NCBI GenBank assembly: GCA_021156265.1
Contig: JAJNBR010000004.1
Location: forward strand, 1-28,900
Direction: 5' to 3'
Origin: Flavipsychrobacter sp.
GTDB lineage: Bacteria; Bacteroidota; Bacteroidia; Chitinophagales; Chitinophagaceae
Length of the DNA stretch: 28,900 bases
Shown: positions 1 through 8,268 of the stretch, one piece after another
Layout of the letters: each line of letters begins with the position of its first letter
Numbering within the stretch: the first letter of the stretch is position 1
Notes under the pieces: model-generated
Told to the model about the DNA's origin: nothing
The model's database searches: none
The model's input: only the letters and a program-made list of their open reading frames with translations
Program-made: the position numbers and the translations under genes

Positions 1-1
1 C

Positions 2-169
2 GTCCTTACTGATAAAAATATTCTTGCTATCACTTACCTGCAATACGACACCGCTAAATTTACCGTGCTGAATTATGAAGACTGGGAAAAAACGGTCGAG
101 TTGGCCCGGATGAAACCGCACATCGGCAAGACCAACTCCAGCCCTATACAAGGGCCGGCAACCAGCTAA
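2..169 (+). CDS. C-terminal end of an unrecognised protein (5' partial)
   Basis: An open frame enters from the left edge and ends at a TAA at 167-169, leaving 55 residues. The visible part starts with a short hydrophobic, beta-like stretch (around ILAITYLQYD), continues with a polar segment containing EDWEK, and ends in a Pro/Ser/Thr-rich tail. No motif allows a family call; the beta strand followed by a tail would fit the end of a histidine-phosphatase-like alpha/beta protein, but that is only a guess. About 110 bases separate it from the E1 gene, which has its own promoter-like box, so co-transcription is not required. Confidence 0.55.
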   Translation, partial: VLTDKNILAITYLQYDTAKFTVLNYEDWEKTVELARMKPHIGKTNSSPIQGPATS

Positions 170-269
170 TAACATAACTACAGGACTGCAAAAGACAAAA
201 AAGCCGGATATTATCCAGGCTCAAGCCTAGTATTTTGCCCTATACCTTTTACAATTTGCCTTCCCATCG

Positions 270-277
270 TACCTTTG
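270..277 (+). promoter_or_regulatory. Bacteroidota -7 box (TACCTTTG) of the E1 dehydrogenase gene
   Basis: TACCTTTG matches the Bacteroidota -7 consensus TAnnTTTG exactly. It ends five bases before the ATG at 283, so transcription would begin at or next to the start codon. This supports the ATG at 283 over the TTG at 235. No convincing -33 TTTG lies at the usual spacing. Confidence 0.55.
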
Positions 278-282
278 CAGCT

Positions 283-2679
283 ATGCTGCAGGAAGCCTCT
301 ACTAAAAAATCCGCACGGTTATCTTTCGAAGAATTTAAACTGGAAGTGCTGAATGATTTTCACATGGCTGTTGCCAGCCGTGAAGCAAGCCTTATCGGGC
401 GCAGGGAAGTACTGACCGGGAAAGCCAAATTCGGCATTTTCGGCGACGGTAAAGAATTGGCCCAGATAGCAGCAGCAAAATGCATGCAGCCGGGCGATAT
501 CCGCTCAGGCTACTACCGCGACCAGACACTGATGTTCGCCACGGGCATGAGCGATATCGAGAAGTTCTTTTCTCAGTTGTATGCTAATCCCGACGTAGAA
601 CAAGAACCGTCAACCGCAGGCCGTATGATGAACGGTCACTACGGCACGCGCTGGGTGGACGATAACGGCGAGTGGAAAGACCTCATGCATGCCCCGCAAT
701 CTTCAAGCGATATTTCTCCAACTGCCGGGCAAATGGTGCGCGCACTCGGTTTGGCGCAGGCATCGAAGATGTACCGTAATGTGGCAGAGCTGAAGAAAGG
801 CTTTGAGAAATTTACCAAAGGCGGCAATGAGGTGGTGTTCTGTACTATTGGTGACGCATCAACTTCCGAAGGCCTCTTCTGGGAAACGGTGAACGCTGCA
901 GGCGTATTGCAGGTACCCATGGCCATATTCGTTTGGGATGACGGCTATGGTATATCCGTACCCCGAAAATACCAAACAACCAAGAACTCTATATCTGATG
1001 CCCTGGCAGGTATGCAGTGGGATGATAAGAAAGGCGGCCTGAATCTTTATACGGTAAAAGGATGGGATTATGCGGGCATGGTACAAACCTTCCAGCAAGG
1101 TATAACCCGTGTGCGTGAAACACATATTCCAGCTATCTTCCACGTGCAGGAAGTAACACAACCGCAGGGTCACTCTACCTCAGGCTCGCACGAGCGCTAC
1201 AAGAGCAAAGAGCGCCTGGAATGGGAAAAGGACTGGGATTGTATCACCAAAATGCGAGAGTTCATTTTGGAGAATACCATAGGCACCGAAGAAGAGATCA
1301 ACAAAATAGAAGAAACTGCCAAAGAAGAGGCCCGTGCAGCCAAACAACGCGCGTGGGACAACTTCATCTCCCCTATTCGCCAACAGGTGCAACAGGCTAC
1401 CAATGCCTGCAACCAGGTGGTATACGAGGGCGGTGCTAATACAGAAAAAATAGCCGCGCTGGTGCAACAGCTGGGCGCTATTAAAGAGCCTATTCGCAAA
1501 GACGTGATGCAGACACTGCGTCGCGTATTGGGTATGTGTTCGGGCAACGGCGATGCAGTAAGAAGCCTGCGCAACCTATACAATAACCTTTTAGCGGACA
1601 ACAGGGACAAGTTCAACTCGCACCTGCATTCTGAATCTGTTTATAGCGCGCTTAAAGTAAAAGAAGTGGCACCAGTGTTTACCGATGCATCGCAATCTCT
1701 GAACGGCTATGAGATACTCAATAAATTCTTCGACCAGACCTTTGCCACCAACCCTGCAGTGGTAGCGTTTGGAGAAGATCTGGGTAAAATTGGCGACGTA
1801 AACCAGGGGTTTGCAGGACTGCAGGATAAATACGGTGAGCTGCGTATCTCCGATACCGGTATCCGCGAAGCTACTATTATCGGACAAGGTCTTGGTATGG
1901 CTATGCGTGGCCTGAGGCCGATAGCCGAGATACAATACCTTGATTATTTGCTGTATGGTCTGCAACCGTTGAGCGATGATGTTGCCACACTGCAATACCG
2001 CACCAAAGGCGGACAGAAATGCCCGATCATCGTGCGTACGCGTGGACACAGACTGGAAGGTATCTGGCACAGTGGTTCGCCGATTGGCATGATCATCAAC
2101 TCCATTCGGGGTATGCACCTGTGCGTGCCCCGCAATATGACGCAGGCGGCCGGTATGTACAATACACTCCTGCAAAGCGATGAGCCGGGTATCGTGATCG
2201 AGTGCCTGAACGGTTACCGTCTGAAAGAAAGAATGCCGGACAACCTGGCTGAGTATACAGTGCCTTTTGGTATACCGGAAGTAGTACGGGAAGGTAGTGA
2301 CATCACTATTGTATCTTATGGTTCTACCTTGCGCGTAATTGAAGAAGCGATCGTGAACTACCTGGAACCGCTGGGTATCTCTTGCGAAGTTGTAGACGTA
2401 AGGACACTACTTCCTTTCGATATCAATAGCATGATTGTAGAGTCACTGAAGAAAACCAACCGTATCATATTTATAGATGAGGACGTGCCAGGTGGCGCTT
2501 CCGCCTATATGTTCCAGCAAGTGATGGAAAAGCAAGGTGGCTATAAATGGCTGGATGTTGCTCCACGCACTATCAGCGCCCAGGCGCACCGTCCGGCTTA
2601 TGCAACCGACGGCGACTATTTTTCGAAACCCAATGCAGAGGATATTGCGGCTGTCATTGAAGAAATGATGGCTGAATAA
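283..2679 (+). CDS. 2-oxoacid dehydrogenase E1, fused alpha and beta subunits
   Basis: Thiamine-diphosphate-dependent E1 component, which would decarboxylate a 2-oxoacid (branched-chain 2-oxoacid or pyruvate type) and pass the acyl group to a lipoyl E2. The 798 residues hold an alpha-like half (about 40-320) with the ThDP region GDAS at 190-193 and DDGYGIS from 219, then a helical linker, then a beta-like half (about 465-790) with a transketolase-type pyrimidine-binding domain (AFGEDLG, SDTGIREATIIGQGLGMA) and a C-terminal domain (EDVPGGASAYM). The usual metal-binding Asn-Asn is Asp-Asp here. The frame is open up to a TTG at 235, but the promoter-like box at 270-277 favours the ATG at 283. 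No E2 or E3 gene is in the window. The family is clear; substrate preference cannot be read from sequence. Confidence 0.9.
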   Translation: MLQEASTKKSARLSFEEFKLEVLNDFHMAVASREASLIGRREVLTGKAKFGIFGDGKELAQIAAAKCMQPGDIRSGYYRDQTLMFATGMSDIEKFFSQLYANPDVEQEPSTAGRMMNGHYGTRWVDDNGEWKDLMHAPQSSSDISPTAGQMVRALGLAQASKMYRNVAELKKGFEKFTKGGNEVVFCTIGDASTSEGLFWETVNAAGVLQVPMAIFVWDDGYGISVPRKYQTTKNSISDALAGMQWDDKKGGLNLYTVKGWDYAGMVQTFQQGITRVRETHIPAIFHVQEVTQPQGHSTSGSHERYKSKERLEWEKDWDCITKMREFILENTIGTEEEINKIEETAKEEARAAKQRAWDNFISPIRQQVQQATNACNQVVYEGGANTEKIAALVQQLGAIKEPIRKDVMQTLRRVLGMCSGNGDAVRSLRNLYNNLLADNRDKFNSHLHSESVYSALKVKEVAPVFTDASQSLNGYEILNKFFDQTFATNPAVVAFGEDLGKIGDVNQGFAGLQDKYGELRISDTGIREATIIGQGLGMAMRGLRPIAEIQYLDYLLYGLQPLSDDVATLQYRTKGGQKCPIIVRTRGHRLEGIWHSGSPIGMIINSIRGMHLCVPRNMTQAAGMYNTLLQSDEPGIVIECLNGYRLKERMPDNLAEYTVPFGIPEVVREGSDITIVSYGSTLRVIEEAIVNYLEPLGISCEVVDVRTLLPFDINSMIVESLKKTNRIIFIDEDVPGGASAYMFQQVMEKQGGYKWLDVAPRTISAQAHRPAYATDGDYFSKPNAEDIAAVIEEMMAE

Positions 2680-2703
2680 AGCCCGGCGCTAATAGATACT
2701 AAG

Positions 2704-2726
2704 GCCCCGCGGTTGCGGGGCTTTTT
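2704..2726 (+). terminator. Intrinsic terminator after the E1 gene
   Basis: GCCCCGC, a GGTT loop and GCGGGGC form a perfect 7-bp GC-rich stem followed directly by TTTTT, 24 bases after the E1 stop codon. Confidence 0.92.
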
Positions 2727-2729
2727 CAT

Positions 2730-2737
2730 TACATTTA
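2730..2737 (+). promoter_or_regulatory. -7-like box (TACATTTA) before the methyltransferase
   Basis: TACATTTA differs from TAnnTTTG at the last base. It sits just after the E1 terminator and four bases before the ATG at 2742, the same geometry as the E1 promoter. Confidence 0.4.
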
Positions 2738-2741
2738 GCAA

Positions 2742-3542
2742 ATGAATACCGCAACCGATTACCTCGAAAAGAACCGTCATAGCTGGAACCAGAGAACAGA
2801 GGTTCACGTCACTTCCGAATTTTATGACATTCCCGGATTTTTAAACGGCAACTCATCGCTCAAGGATATTGAACTGAACCTGCTGGGAGATATAAAAGGC
2901 AAAAGCATTTTGCACCTGCAATGCCATTTCGGACAGGATACCCTGTCGATGGCAAGGATGGGTGCTAAAGTTACAGGGGTTGATTTGTCGGATAAGGCGA
3001 TAGAAAAGGCAAAAGAGCTGGCCCAACAAATGGCGCTGGATGCTGAGTTTATCTGCTGCGACCTCTACGAGTTGCCGAAATACCTGGATAAACAATTCGA
3101 CATCGTATTCACCACCTACGGAACGATAGGATGGCTGCCTGACCTTGATAAATGGGCAGGAATTGTATCACGTTACCTGAAGCCCGGAGGGCAGTTCATA
3201 TTCGTAGAATTTCATCCGGTGGTTTGGATGTTCGACGATGCTGTGGAAAAGGTGGGCTACAATTATTTTAACGAGGGACCAATAGAGGAATCAGAGAACG
3301 GTACTTATGCAAACAAAAACGCCGCGGTGAAAATTGAGTATGTAGGTTGGAACCATAGTATCAGCGAGGTAGTCAACAATCTGATAAAATATGGGCTTGA
3401 AATAAATAACCTTGAGGAATTCGACTACTCACCTTACAATGTTTTTGCAAATCCTTTAGAATTTGAAAAAGGGAAATTCCGGGTGGCACATCACGGCAAT
3501 CGGCTGCCGCTAGTGTATTCCATCGTCGCAACTAAGAAATAA
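2742..3542 (+). CDS. Class I SAM-dependent methyltransferase
   Basis: A 266-residue cytoplasmic methyltransferase of the UbiE/Methyltransf_11-25 type. Motif I is seen around residues 53-61 as ILHLQCHFGQDTL, followed by the acidic end of strand beta-2 in VTGVDLS, and a later strand reads FDIVFTTYGTIGWLPD. LKPGGQFIFVEFHP is the usual post-motif strand and turn. The substrate is unknown: such proteins act on small molecules as often as on macromolecules, and no neighbour suggests a pathway. The gene stands alone between two strong terminators. The ATG at 2742 is only about 15 bases past the upstream terminator, which fits a very short or absent leader. Confidence 0.88.
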   Translation: MNTATDYLEKNRHSWNQRTEVHVTSEFYDIPGFLNGNSSLKDIELNLLGDIKGKSILHLQCHFGQDTLSMARMGAKVTGVDLSDKAIEKAKELAQQMALDAEFICCDLYELPKYLDKQFDIVFTTYGTIGWLPDLDKWAGIVSRYLKPGGQFIFVEFHPVVWMFDDAVEKVGYNYFNEGPIEESENGTYANKNAAVKIEYVGWNHSISEVVNNLIKYGLEINNLEEFDYSPYNVFANPLEFEKGKFRVAHHGNRLPLVYSIVATKK

Positions 3543-3559
3543 CTGTTAGCAAACTGTAA

Positions 3560-3586
3560 AAAGCCCTGCATTTCGCGGGGCTTTTT
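3560..3586 (+). terminator. Intrinsic terminator after the methyltransferase
   Basis: AAAGCCCTGC and GCGGGGCTTT form a 10-bp stem with one G-T wobble around a 5-base loop, ending in a T tract. Confidence 0.88.
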
Positions 3587-3703
3587 GCGTTATTGACCAA
3601 AATCAGCATATAAAGTGTTGAAAGTCATAATAAACTTTAACAAGCTCGACTAGCATTGCGGTATGGATTTTTTTTCTTCATGTTGACGAAAATGGAAGAA
3701 CGT

Positions 3704-4618
3704 ATGAGACAGGCTTTATTTATTTTGACGATTTTATTTTGCAGCACTTCGCAACTATTCGCCCAAGGCTATGTTGACCAACAGGCGGTATATCCCCTGT
3801 TGGAATCACAGACTGGTGATATTGGCAATGTGCAGAAAGTGGAATGGGAAGTGTACGAGTACAAGGACCACAATAAGAAGGACGGTAAAGGTTCATGGAG
3901 CGAATTGCTTGCATACATACAGGGTTTGCCGGGCGACTATACGGGCGACCGCCGTTATATAGTGGAGCTCACTAACCGGGTAACAGGCGACAATATGAAA
4001 ATCGGCAGGAAGCTGCTGATACCAAAATCTTTCCCTAACGACTGGAGAGCATACTCTCCCTACCCGTTCACGTATGCTGCAGCGACCGATATGCCGAAGT
4101 TGTTTATCATAGACAAGACAACACAAACTTTCGGAGCCTATGAATCTGGCAAATTAGTGCGATGGGGACTAGTTTCGACAGGAACGAACAATGATCTGAC
4201 ACCTCCGGGCAGGTATAACTTTAACTGGAAGGCAGAATATCGCCAATCCTCAGCAGCACCAGAGGGAGAGGTTTGGGAAATGTATTGGATGTTTAATTTT
4301 CATGCAAAGCATGGCATACACGTACACCAATACTCTTTGCCAATAGCTTACCCTGCCTCGCACGGATGCGTACGTTTGGCTGAGGCAGATGCCAAATGGA
4401 ATTATCAATGGGCCAATGGCTGGACTCAATCTGGAGGACGCGTGGTCCGTAATGGAACACCGGTAGTTGTTTTGGGACAAAACCCGGCAGGGCGACCAGC
4501 ACAATGGAACATTTCAGGGGATGGTGTGGTATCAAATGTTGACCTGCCATCTAACCTTGAATCAATACCGGAAGGTACTAATGCACAACGTGAGGCAGCA
4601 TGGGCGAGCGGACAGTAA
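3704..4618 (+). CDS. Secreted L,D-transpeptidase (YkuD family)
   Basis: Periplasmic enzyme expected to make meso-DAP cross-links in peptidoglycan or attach proteins to it. Residues 1-20 form a signal peptide (basic start, hydrophobic core, cleavage near LFAQ). A short stretch near residues 95-110 (GRKLLIP) resembles the end of a LysM module. The YkuD domain spans about 130-255 (KLFIIDKTTQTFGAYESG, TPPGRYNF) and carries the catalytic SHGCVRL with nucleophile Cys222 and an upstream His in GIHVHQ. The C-terminal tail of about 50 residues is low-complexity. The start at 3704 gives the cleanest signal peptide; in-frame ATG 3692 and TTG 3656 are alternatives. It converges on a PAP2 phosphatase that could recycle undecaprenyl pyrophosphate, another envelope role. 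Confidence 0.9.
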   Translation: MRQALFILTILFCSTSQLFAQGYVDQQAVYPLLESQTGDIGNVQKVEWEVYEYKDHNKKDGKGSWSELLAYIQGLPGDYTGDRRYIVELTNRVTGDNMKIGRKLLIPKSFPNDWRAYSPYPFTYAAATDMPKLFIIDKTTQTFGAYESGKLVRWGLVSTGTNNDLTPPGRYNFNWKAEYRQSSAAPEGEVWEMYWMFNFHAKHGIHVHQYSLPIAYPASHGCVRLAEADAKWNYQWANGWTQSGGRVVRNGTPVVVLGQNPAGRPAQWNISGDGVVSNVDLPSNLESIPEGTNAQREAAWASGQ

Positions 4619-4634
4619 AAGGAACCAAAAATAG

Positions 4635-4676
4635 AAATGAGGACATTGCGACTGAATCCACAATGTCCTCATTTTT
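4635..4676. terminator. Bidirectional terminator between L,D-transpeptidase and PAP2 genes
   Basis: ATGAGGACATTG and CAATGTCCTCAT form a perfect 12-bp inverted repeat, extended by A/T pairs, around a 12-base loop. T-rich DNA follows on the plus strand, and the minus strand reads out through a T-rich tract as well, which suits the convergent gene pair. Confidence 0.85.
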
Positions 4677-4694
4677 ATATGTAAATGCGATGGC

Positions 4695-5516
4695 TTAAAA
4701 AGTGTATAACAGCGATGCGCCCACGGTACCATTGCTGACAACCGGCGATACCATCATATTATCCTTACGGCCTTTAAAGAATTTTTCTTTGATCTTAGGA
4801 TACAGCCAGTAGGAAACACGTGTACTTAAGATACCAACTCCGGCACCTGTTACTACATCACCTAGCCAGTGTTTGTCGTGATACATACGCAACATGCCGT
4901 TGCCGATGGCCACCGCATATGCAGCTGCACCGTACCATGGAGATACGTCTTTATACTCCTGCCTCATAAACTCTGCGCAAACGAAGGCCTGTGCCGTGTG
5001 CCCCGAAGGAAAAGACATCTGGTCTGAACCATCAGGGCGAGGAATACCGGTAATGTGTTTTGTGCTAAATACTACTCCATTATTAATGGCGCTGGACATA
5101 AACAGCAACATAGTAGCATCAAGATAACTGTGTTTGCCTTTAATGCCGGCAAGATTCAAACCATACACTGCGAAAGCCGGCAGGCCTATGGTGTAATTGT
5201 CGACCTTCATTTTATCCTGGTAGCCTTCGCGCCACATGGTAGCCTTTCCGAAATCATTGATACCTTTTACTTCACCGATAAGCGTAAAGGCACCTGCCGC
5301 TATCAGTGTTGCAGGCATTATGAAAGATGACGGGTTGACGCCTTCCATCTTCCGTTGCGCAGCCACGTCAATAGCCACCTCTGGCTCTTTCTCTTCTGAA
5401 AATAGAATACTCTCCTTATTTTTTTCAGGAAACGCCGAAGCAAGTTGCTGGTCTTGCGCGCTTACTAATTGAGATGAAAAACAAATGCAGAGCATCAAGC
5501 TCATAAGCCTCCTCAT
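4695..5516 (-). CDS. PAP2-superfamily phosphatase, membrane or periplasmic
   Basis: A 273-residue type 2 phosphatidic-acid-phosphatase-like enzyme, likely acting on lipid phosphates such as undecaprenyl pyrophosphate or phosphatidylglycerol phosphate. It has a signal peptide ending near LVSAQ, then the three PAP2 signature parts in order: K...GIPRP, FPSGHTAQAF and RMYHDKHWLGDVV, which hold the catalytic histidines. GAGVGILSTRVSYWLYP reads as a membrane or hydrophobic segment. The start at 5516 has GGAA six bases upstream; GTG at 5528 and ATG at 5522 are in-frame alternatives. A TAAATTTG box lies at 5549-5556. Family call firm, substrate unknown. Confidence 0.88.
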   Translation of the reverse strand: MRRLMSLMLCICFSSQLVSAQDQQLASAFPEKNKESILFSEEKEPEVAIDVAAQRKMEGVNPSSFIMPATLIAAGAFTLIGEVKGINDFGKATMWREGYQDKMKVDNYTIGLPAFAVYGLNLAGIKGKHSYLDATMLLFMSSAINNGVVFSTKHITGIPRPDGSDQMSFPSGHTAQAFVCAEFMRQEYKDVSPWYGAAAYAVAIGNGMLRMYHDKHWLGDVVTGAGVGILSTRVSYWLYPKIKEKFFKGRKDNMMVSPVVSNGTVGASLLYTF

Positions 5517-5548
5517 AACCATTTCCACGTTGTTTTACTGTTGAGTTA

Positions 5549-5556
5549 CAAATTTA
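5549..5556 (-). promoter_or_regulatory. Bacteroidota -7 box (TAAATTTG) of the PAP2 gene
   Basis: Read on the minus strand this is TAAATTTG, an exact TAnnTTTG match 32 bases before the ATG at 5516. It predicts a leader of about 25 bases. Confidence 0.45.
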
Positions 5557-5998
5557 AGATAAGATATGTTAAAAATTCTATTAAATGCTGAAAAACAGCA
5601 AATTACCTCTGCAATTATTGCCAATATTTCCTATTAAAATATTTTCATATGCGATTGCAAGTTCAAATTGTGTGTACGTCCTTAGTGAGACATCCATTCT
5701 CGTGAAAGTCACTGGTAATACCAGCCGTCGCACACCTCAGTCGATACAGTATTTTGTTGTTTTATTGTAATTAATTTCGAATTTTCCCCTCCGCTAAAAG
5801 CATGCCAAAGATCAGATTGGGCGCGGCTTACGCGGTAACATGCTCATTTGCATGACATTATTTTTCTCTTTGCTGAGATTATTTTTAACGGTAAATTTAT
5901 CATCCACGAAAATTTCCTGCCTATGGTCTAAGAGAAGAAAATCTTTTCCATACCCCCTTGATACCCACTTTCTATTAATCACCAAAATCTCAATTTGC
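5557..5998. other. AT-rich intergenic region between divergent genes
   Basis: No convincing gene. The stretch is clearly richer in A+T than the flanking genes. It holds a small hairpin (TGCTG, AAAAA, CAGCA at 5586-5600), three GCATG/CATGC motifs between 5800 and 5855, and a repeated start-codon context (CTCATTTGCATGA at 5843 and CTCAATTTGCATGA at 5989). Both ATGs in that context are in frame with the metalloprotease-like gene, so part of this region may be its N-terminus (see findings). Confidence 0.5.
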
Positions 5999-8209
5999 AT
6001 GAAACATCAAGATCCTTCCGTTCAAGGCCTGGTACTGTCCGAAAACGCGATCACCAACAGCGCAGTACAGGAAGAAGTGCATACACATGAAAACAATGGT
6101 CACACCAACGGATACAATGGTGTCGATCCATCTCTGGCAGCTCCGCCCGATGAGTTGTTATACACGGACGAACATTTAGCTATGCGGGCCAACTTCAATA
6201 CCATCCCCATCCAGCCAATACAACCTATTCAGCCATACCCCATCCAGATAGCCAGGCGTACAGTCAGTGGTAGTTATTCCGGCACTGCTTCGGGTTTCAG
6301 GCTTGACCTGAGAGTAGATTTGGACAGAATCGGCGCATTAAATACTGCCAGCTTTGACTTTTTCAGTATTGGCGGTACGACAACATACTTCGGTTCATTC
6401 AAGCTGACCAGCCCCACTATCACATATACCAACACCCTTGCCGTGATCGAAGGTTTCTTTACCGGAACCGTCGGTGTATGGGCTAATAAAGTGCGTATTT
6501 CCGTTCCACGCAATACTATCCTGCAATCGGCCGCTGCAGCTACAGTATCGTTCTTCCAGAACGCCACACCCGGAATGGTGTACAACTGCAACTTCCAGTC
6601 AACGTACTTCCGGACAGTAAAACTGGAAACTGACTGCGAAGCCGGCACTACCCTGCTGGGCGACTATAACACCGGTACCTTTGCAAATCCCGGCCCTTCA
6701 AGGATATTGAATGTCGTAAAGGCTTACCAGGAAGCCGGCATCAACATGGTATACACCGGAGCCAACAATATCATAAATACGTCTGAAAGCGGAGCAGACA
6801 GCAAATGGACAGAAAGCGAAATGCATGCCAGCATGGTGCGGCATTTCAGCGTGTTCAGCAACAGTCAGCAGTGGCAGGTTTGGCTGTTTGCAGCACGCCG
6901 CGCCACCAGCAGCAACTTGTTAGGTATCATGTTCGACTACCTGGGATCCCGACCACACCGCCAGGGTTGCGCTATATTCCAGGATACTGTGCGGGACTAT
7001 CATCCGAGCACAAACGACTATAACAGGCACTTGCTCTATACTTATGTGCACGAATTGGGTCATGCATTCAACCTGCTGCATTCCTGGGATAAAAGCAGGC
7101 CGGACAGTTTAAGCTGGATGAATTATGACTGGCGTTACGATTCCAGGAACGGAGCAGGCAGCTATTGGGCCAACTTCGCTTTCACATTCGACCAGCAGGA
7201 AATACTTCATATGCGTCATGGCTATCGTAATTCGGTGATCATGGGCGGCAATGACTGGGCCGTTGGCGCCGGGCTGGAAGCTCCACACAGCCACGCTGAG
7301 GCTTTTGCCGAAGTAGTAGAAAACAATACCGGCCTTAAGCTGGAACTGCAGCCGGCAAAACGTGCATTTGCATTTGGCGAGCCTGTGGTTACAGAGTTGA
7401 AGCTGCGCTGCATGGACCTGAATGGCAAACTGGTGAATACTTGCCTCCATCCGAAGTACGAGTATGTGAAAATTGCGATACTCAAGCCTAACGGGAAAGT
7501 AGTAACCTACGAACCTGTAGGCCATAACTGCGCAGTACCTGACTTCAGGCAACTGACCGCCGAAGATAATACGGCTTATGCCAGTGCATACATCGGGTAT
7601 GGCAAGGATGGTTTCTATTTCGATCAGCCGGGATTTTACAAGATCAAAGCTGCATACCTGCATGAAGACGGCAGCGTAATACAATCTGATGAAGTAACCA
7701 TCAGGGTAAAATCGCCTGTTACGAAAGCAGAAGACGAAATAGCAGACCACTACTTCACTAACGAAGCCGGTATGTTATTCTACCTGCTTGGCTCTGATAG
7801 CCCTTCATTACAGAAAGGCATGGAAGACATGAGGCATGTAGCTGATAAATACAAGACTAATGAACTTAGTATTTATGCAAACTTATTGCTTGGTGTGAAC
7901 GACGGTATGCGTTTCAAAATCGTTGACCCGGTTGACAACCAGGTGGTGACACGGAAACGCAACCTGAAGGACGCTACCGGCAACATGACCAAAGTGTTTG
8001 ATGCTTCGAAAGGCGAAGAAGGTGTAGACAACATCACGCTCAACTGGGCATACAGGCACCTGGCTAAAGGCTTTCTGCTGGAAGGTGATGATGAAACTGC
8101 AAAGGGCATCCTAAAAGCTATGGAAGAAACTTTCAAAGCCAAAAAGCTGCGACCAGCTGTACAAAAGATAATCTCTAAGCAAAGCGCAAAAGTGCTTAAA
8201 GAGAAATAG
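5999..8209 (+). CDS. Metzincin-like zinc metalloprotease, family not recognised
   Basis: A 736-residue protein with the zinc motif HELGHAFNLLH at 351-361, i.e. HExxHxxNxxH, the metzincin signature with Asn where Gly is usual. SWMNY about 15 residues later looks like the metzincin Met-turn, which strengthens the call beyond a plain HExxH match. N-terminal features are a polar tail, a PIQPIQPIQP run near residues 75-85, and a beta-rich segment (about 85-200). C-terminal to the protease is a beta-sandwich-like part (about 450-575) and a helical segment to the end. The ATG at 5999 gives no signal peptide; the frame is open upstream to ATG 5852 and 5840, which would add a hydrophobic N-terminus. 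Substrate and location are unknown. Confidence 0.75.
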   Translation: MKHQDPSVQGLVLSENAITNSAVQEEVHTHENNGHTNGYNGVDPSLAAPPDELLYTDEHLAMRANFNTIPIQPIQPIQPYPIQIARRTVSGSYSGTASGFRLDLRVDLDRIGALNTASFDFFSIGGTTTYFGSFKLTSPTITYTNTLAVIEGFFTGTVGVWANKVRISVPRNTILQSAAAATVSFFQNATPGMVYNCNFQSTYFRTVKLETDCEAGTTLLGDYNTGTFANPGPSRILNVVKAYQEAGINMVYTGANNIINTSESGADSKWTESEMHASMVRHFSVFSNSQQWQVWLFAARRATSSNLLGIMFDYLGSRPHRQGCAIFQDTVRDYHPSTNDYNRHLLYTYVHELGHAFNLLHSWDKSRPDSLSWMNYDWRYDSRNGAGSYWANFAFTFDQQEILHMRHGYRNSVIMGGNDWAVGAGLEAPHSHAEAFAEVVENNTGLKLELQPAKRAFAFGEPVVTELKLRCMDLNGKLVNTCLHPKYEYVKIAILKPNGKVVTYEPVGHNCAVPDFRQLTAEDNTAYASAYIGYGKDGFYFDQPGFYKIKAAYLHEDGSVIQSDEVTIRVKSPVTKAEDEIADHYFTNEAGMLFYLLGSDSPSLQKGMEDMRHVADKYKTNELSIYANLLLGVNDGMRFKIVDPVDNQVVTRKRNLKDATGNMTKVFDASKGEEGVDNITLNWAYRHLAKGFLLEGDDETAKGILKAMEETFKAKKLRPAVQKIISKQSAKVLKEK

Positions 8210-8225
8210 AGCTATCAATTCTTGC

Positions 8226-8257
8226 AAAAAGCCCGCATATTATTGCGGGCTTTTTTA
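8226..8257 (+). terminator. Intrinsic terminator after the metalloprotease gene
   Basis: GCCCGCA and TGCGGGC form a 7-bp stem, extended by AAAAA/TTTTT, around a 6-base loop and followed by a T tract. Confidence 0.92.
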
Positions 8258-8268
8258 TTTTTACTATC

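Noticed and set aside
203..220. Possible terminator GCCGGAT-ATT-ATCC(A)GGC after the first partial gene
   Set aside because: A bulged stem with no T tract directly after it.
235..282. Upstream extension of the E1 gene to TTG at 235
   Set aside because: It overlaps the TACCTTTG box and adds sequence not seen in the family; the ATG at 283 is preferred.
5585..6000. Short ORFs on both strands in the AT-rich gap
   Set aside because: Low-quality composition and no start signals; the only part worth keeping is the in-frame extension of the protease gene, discussed in findings.
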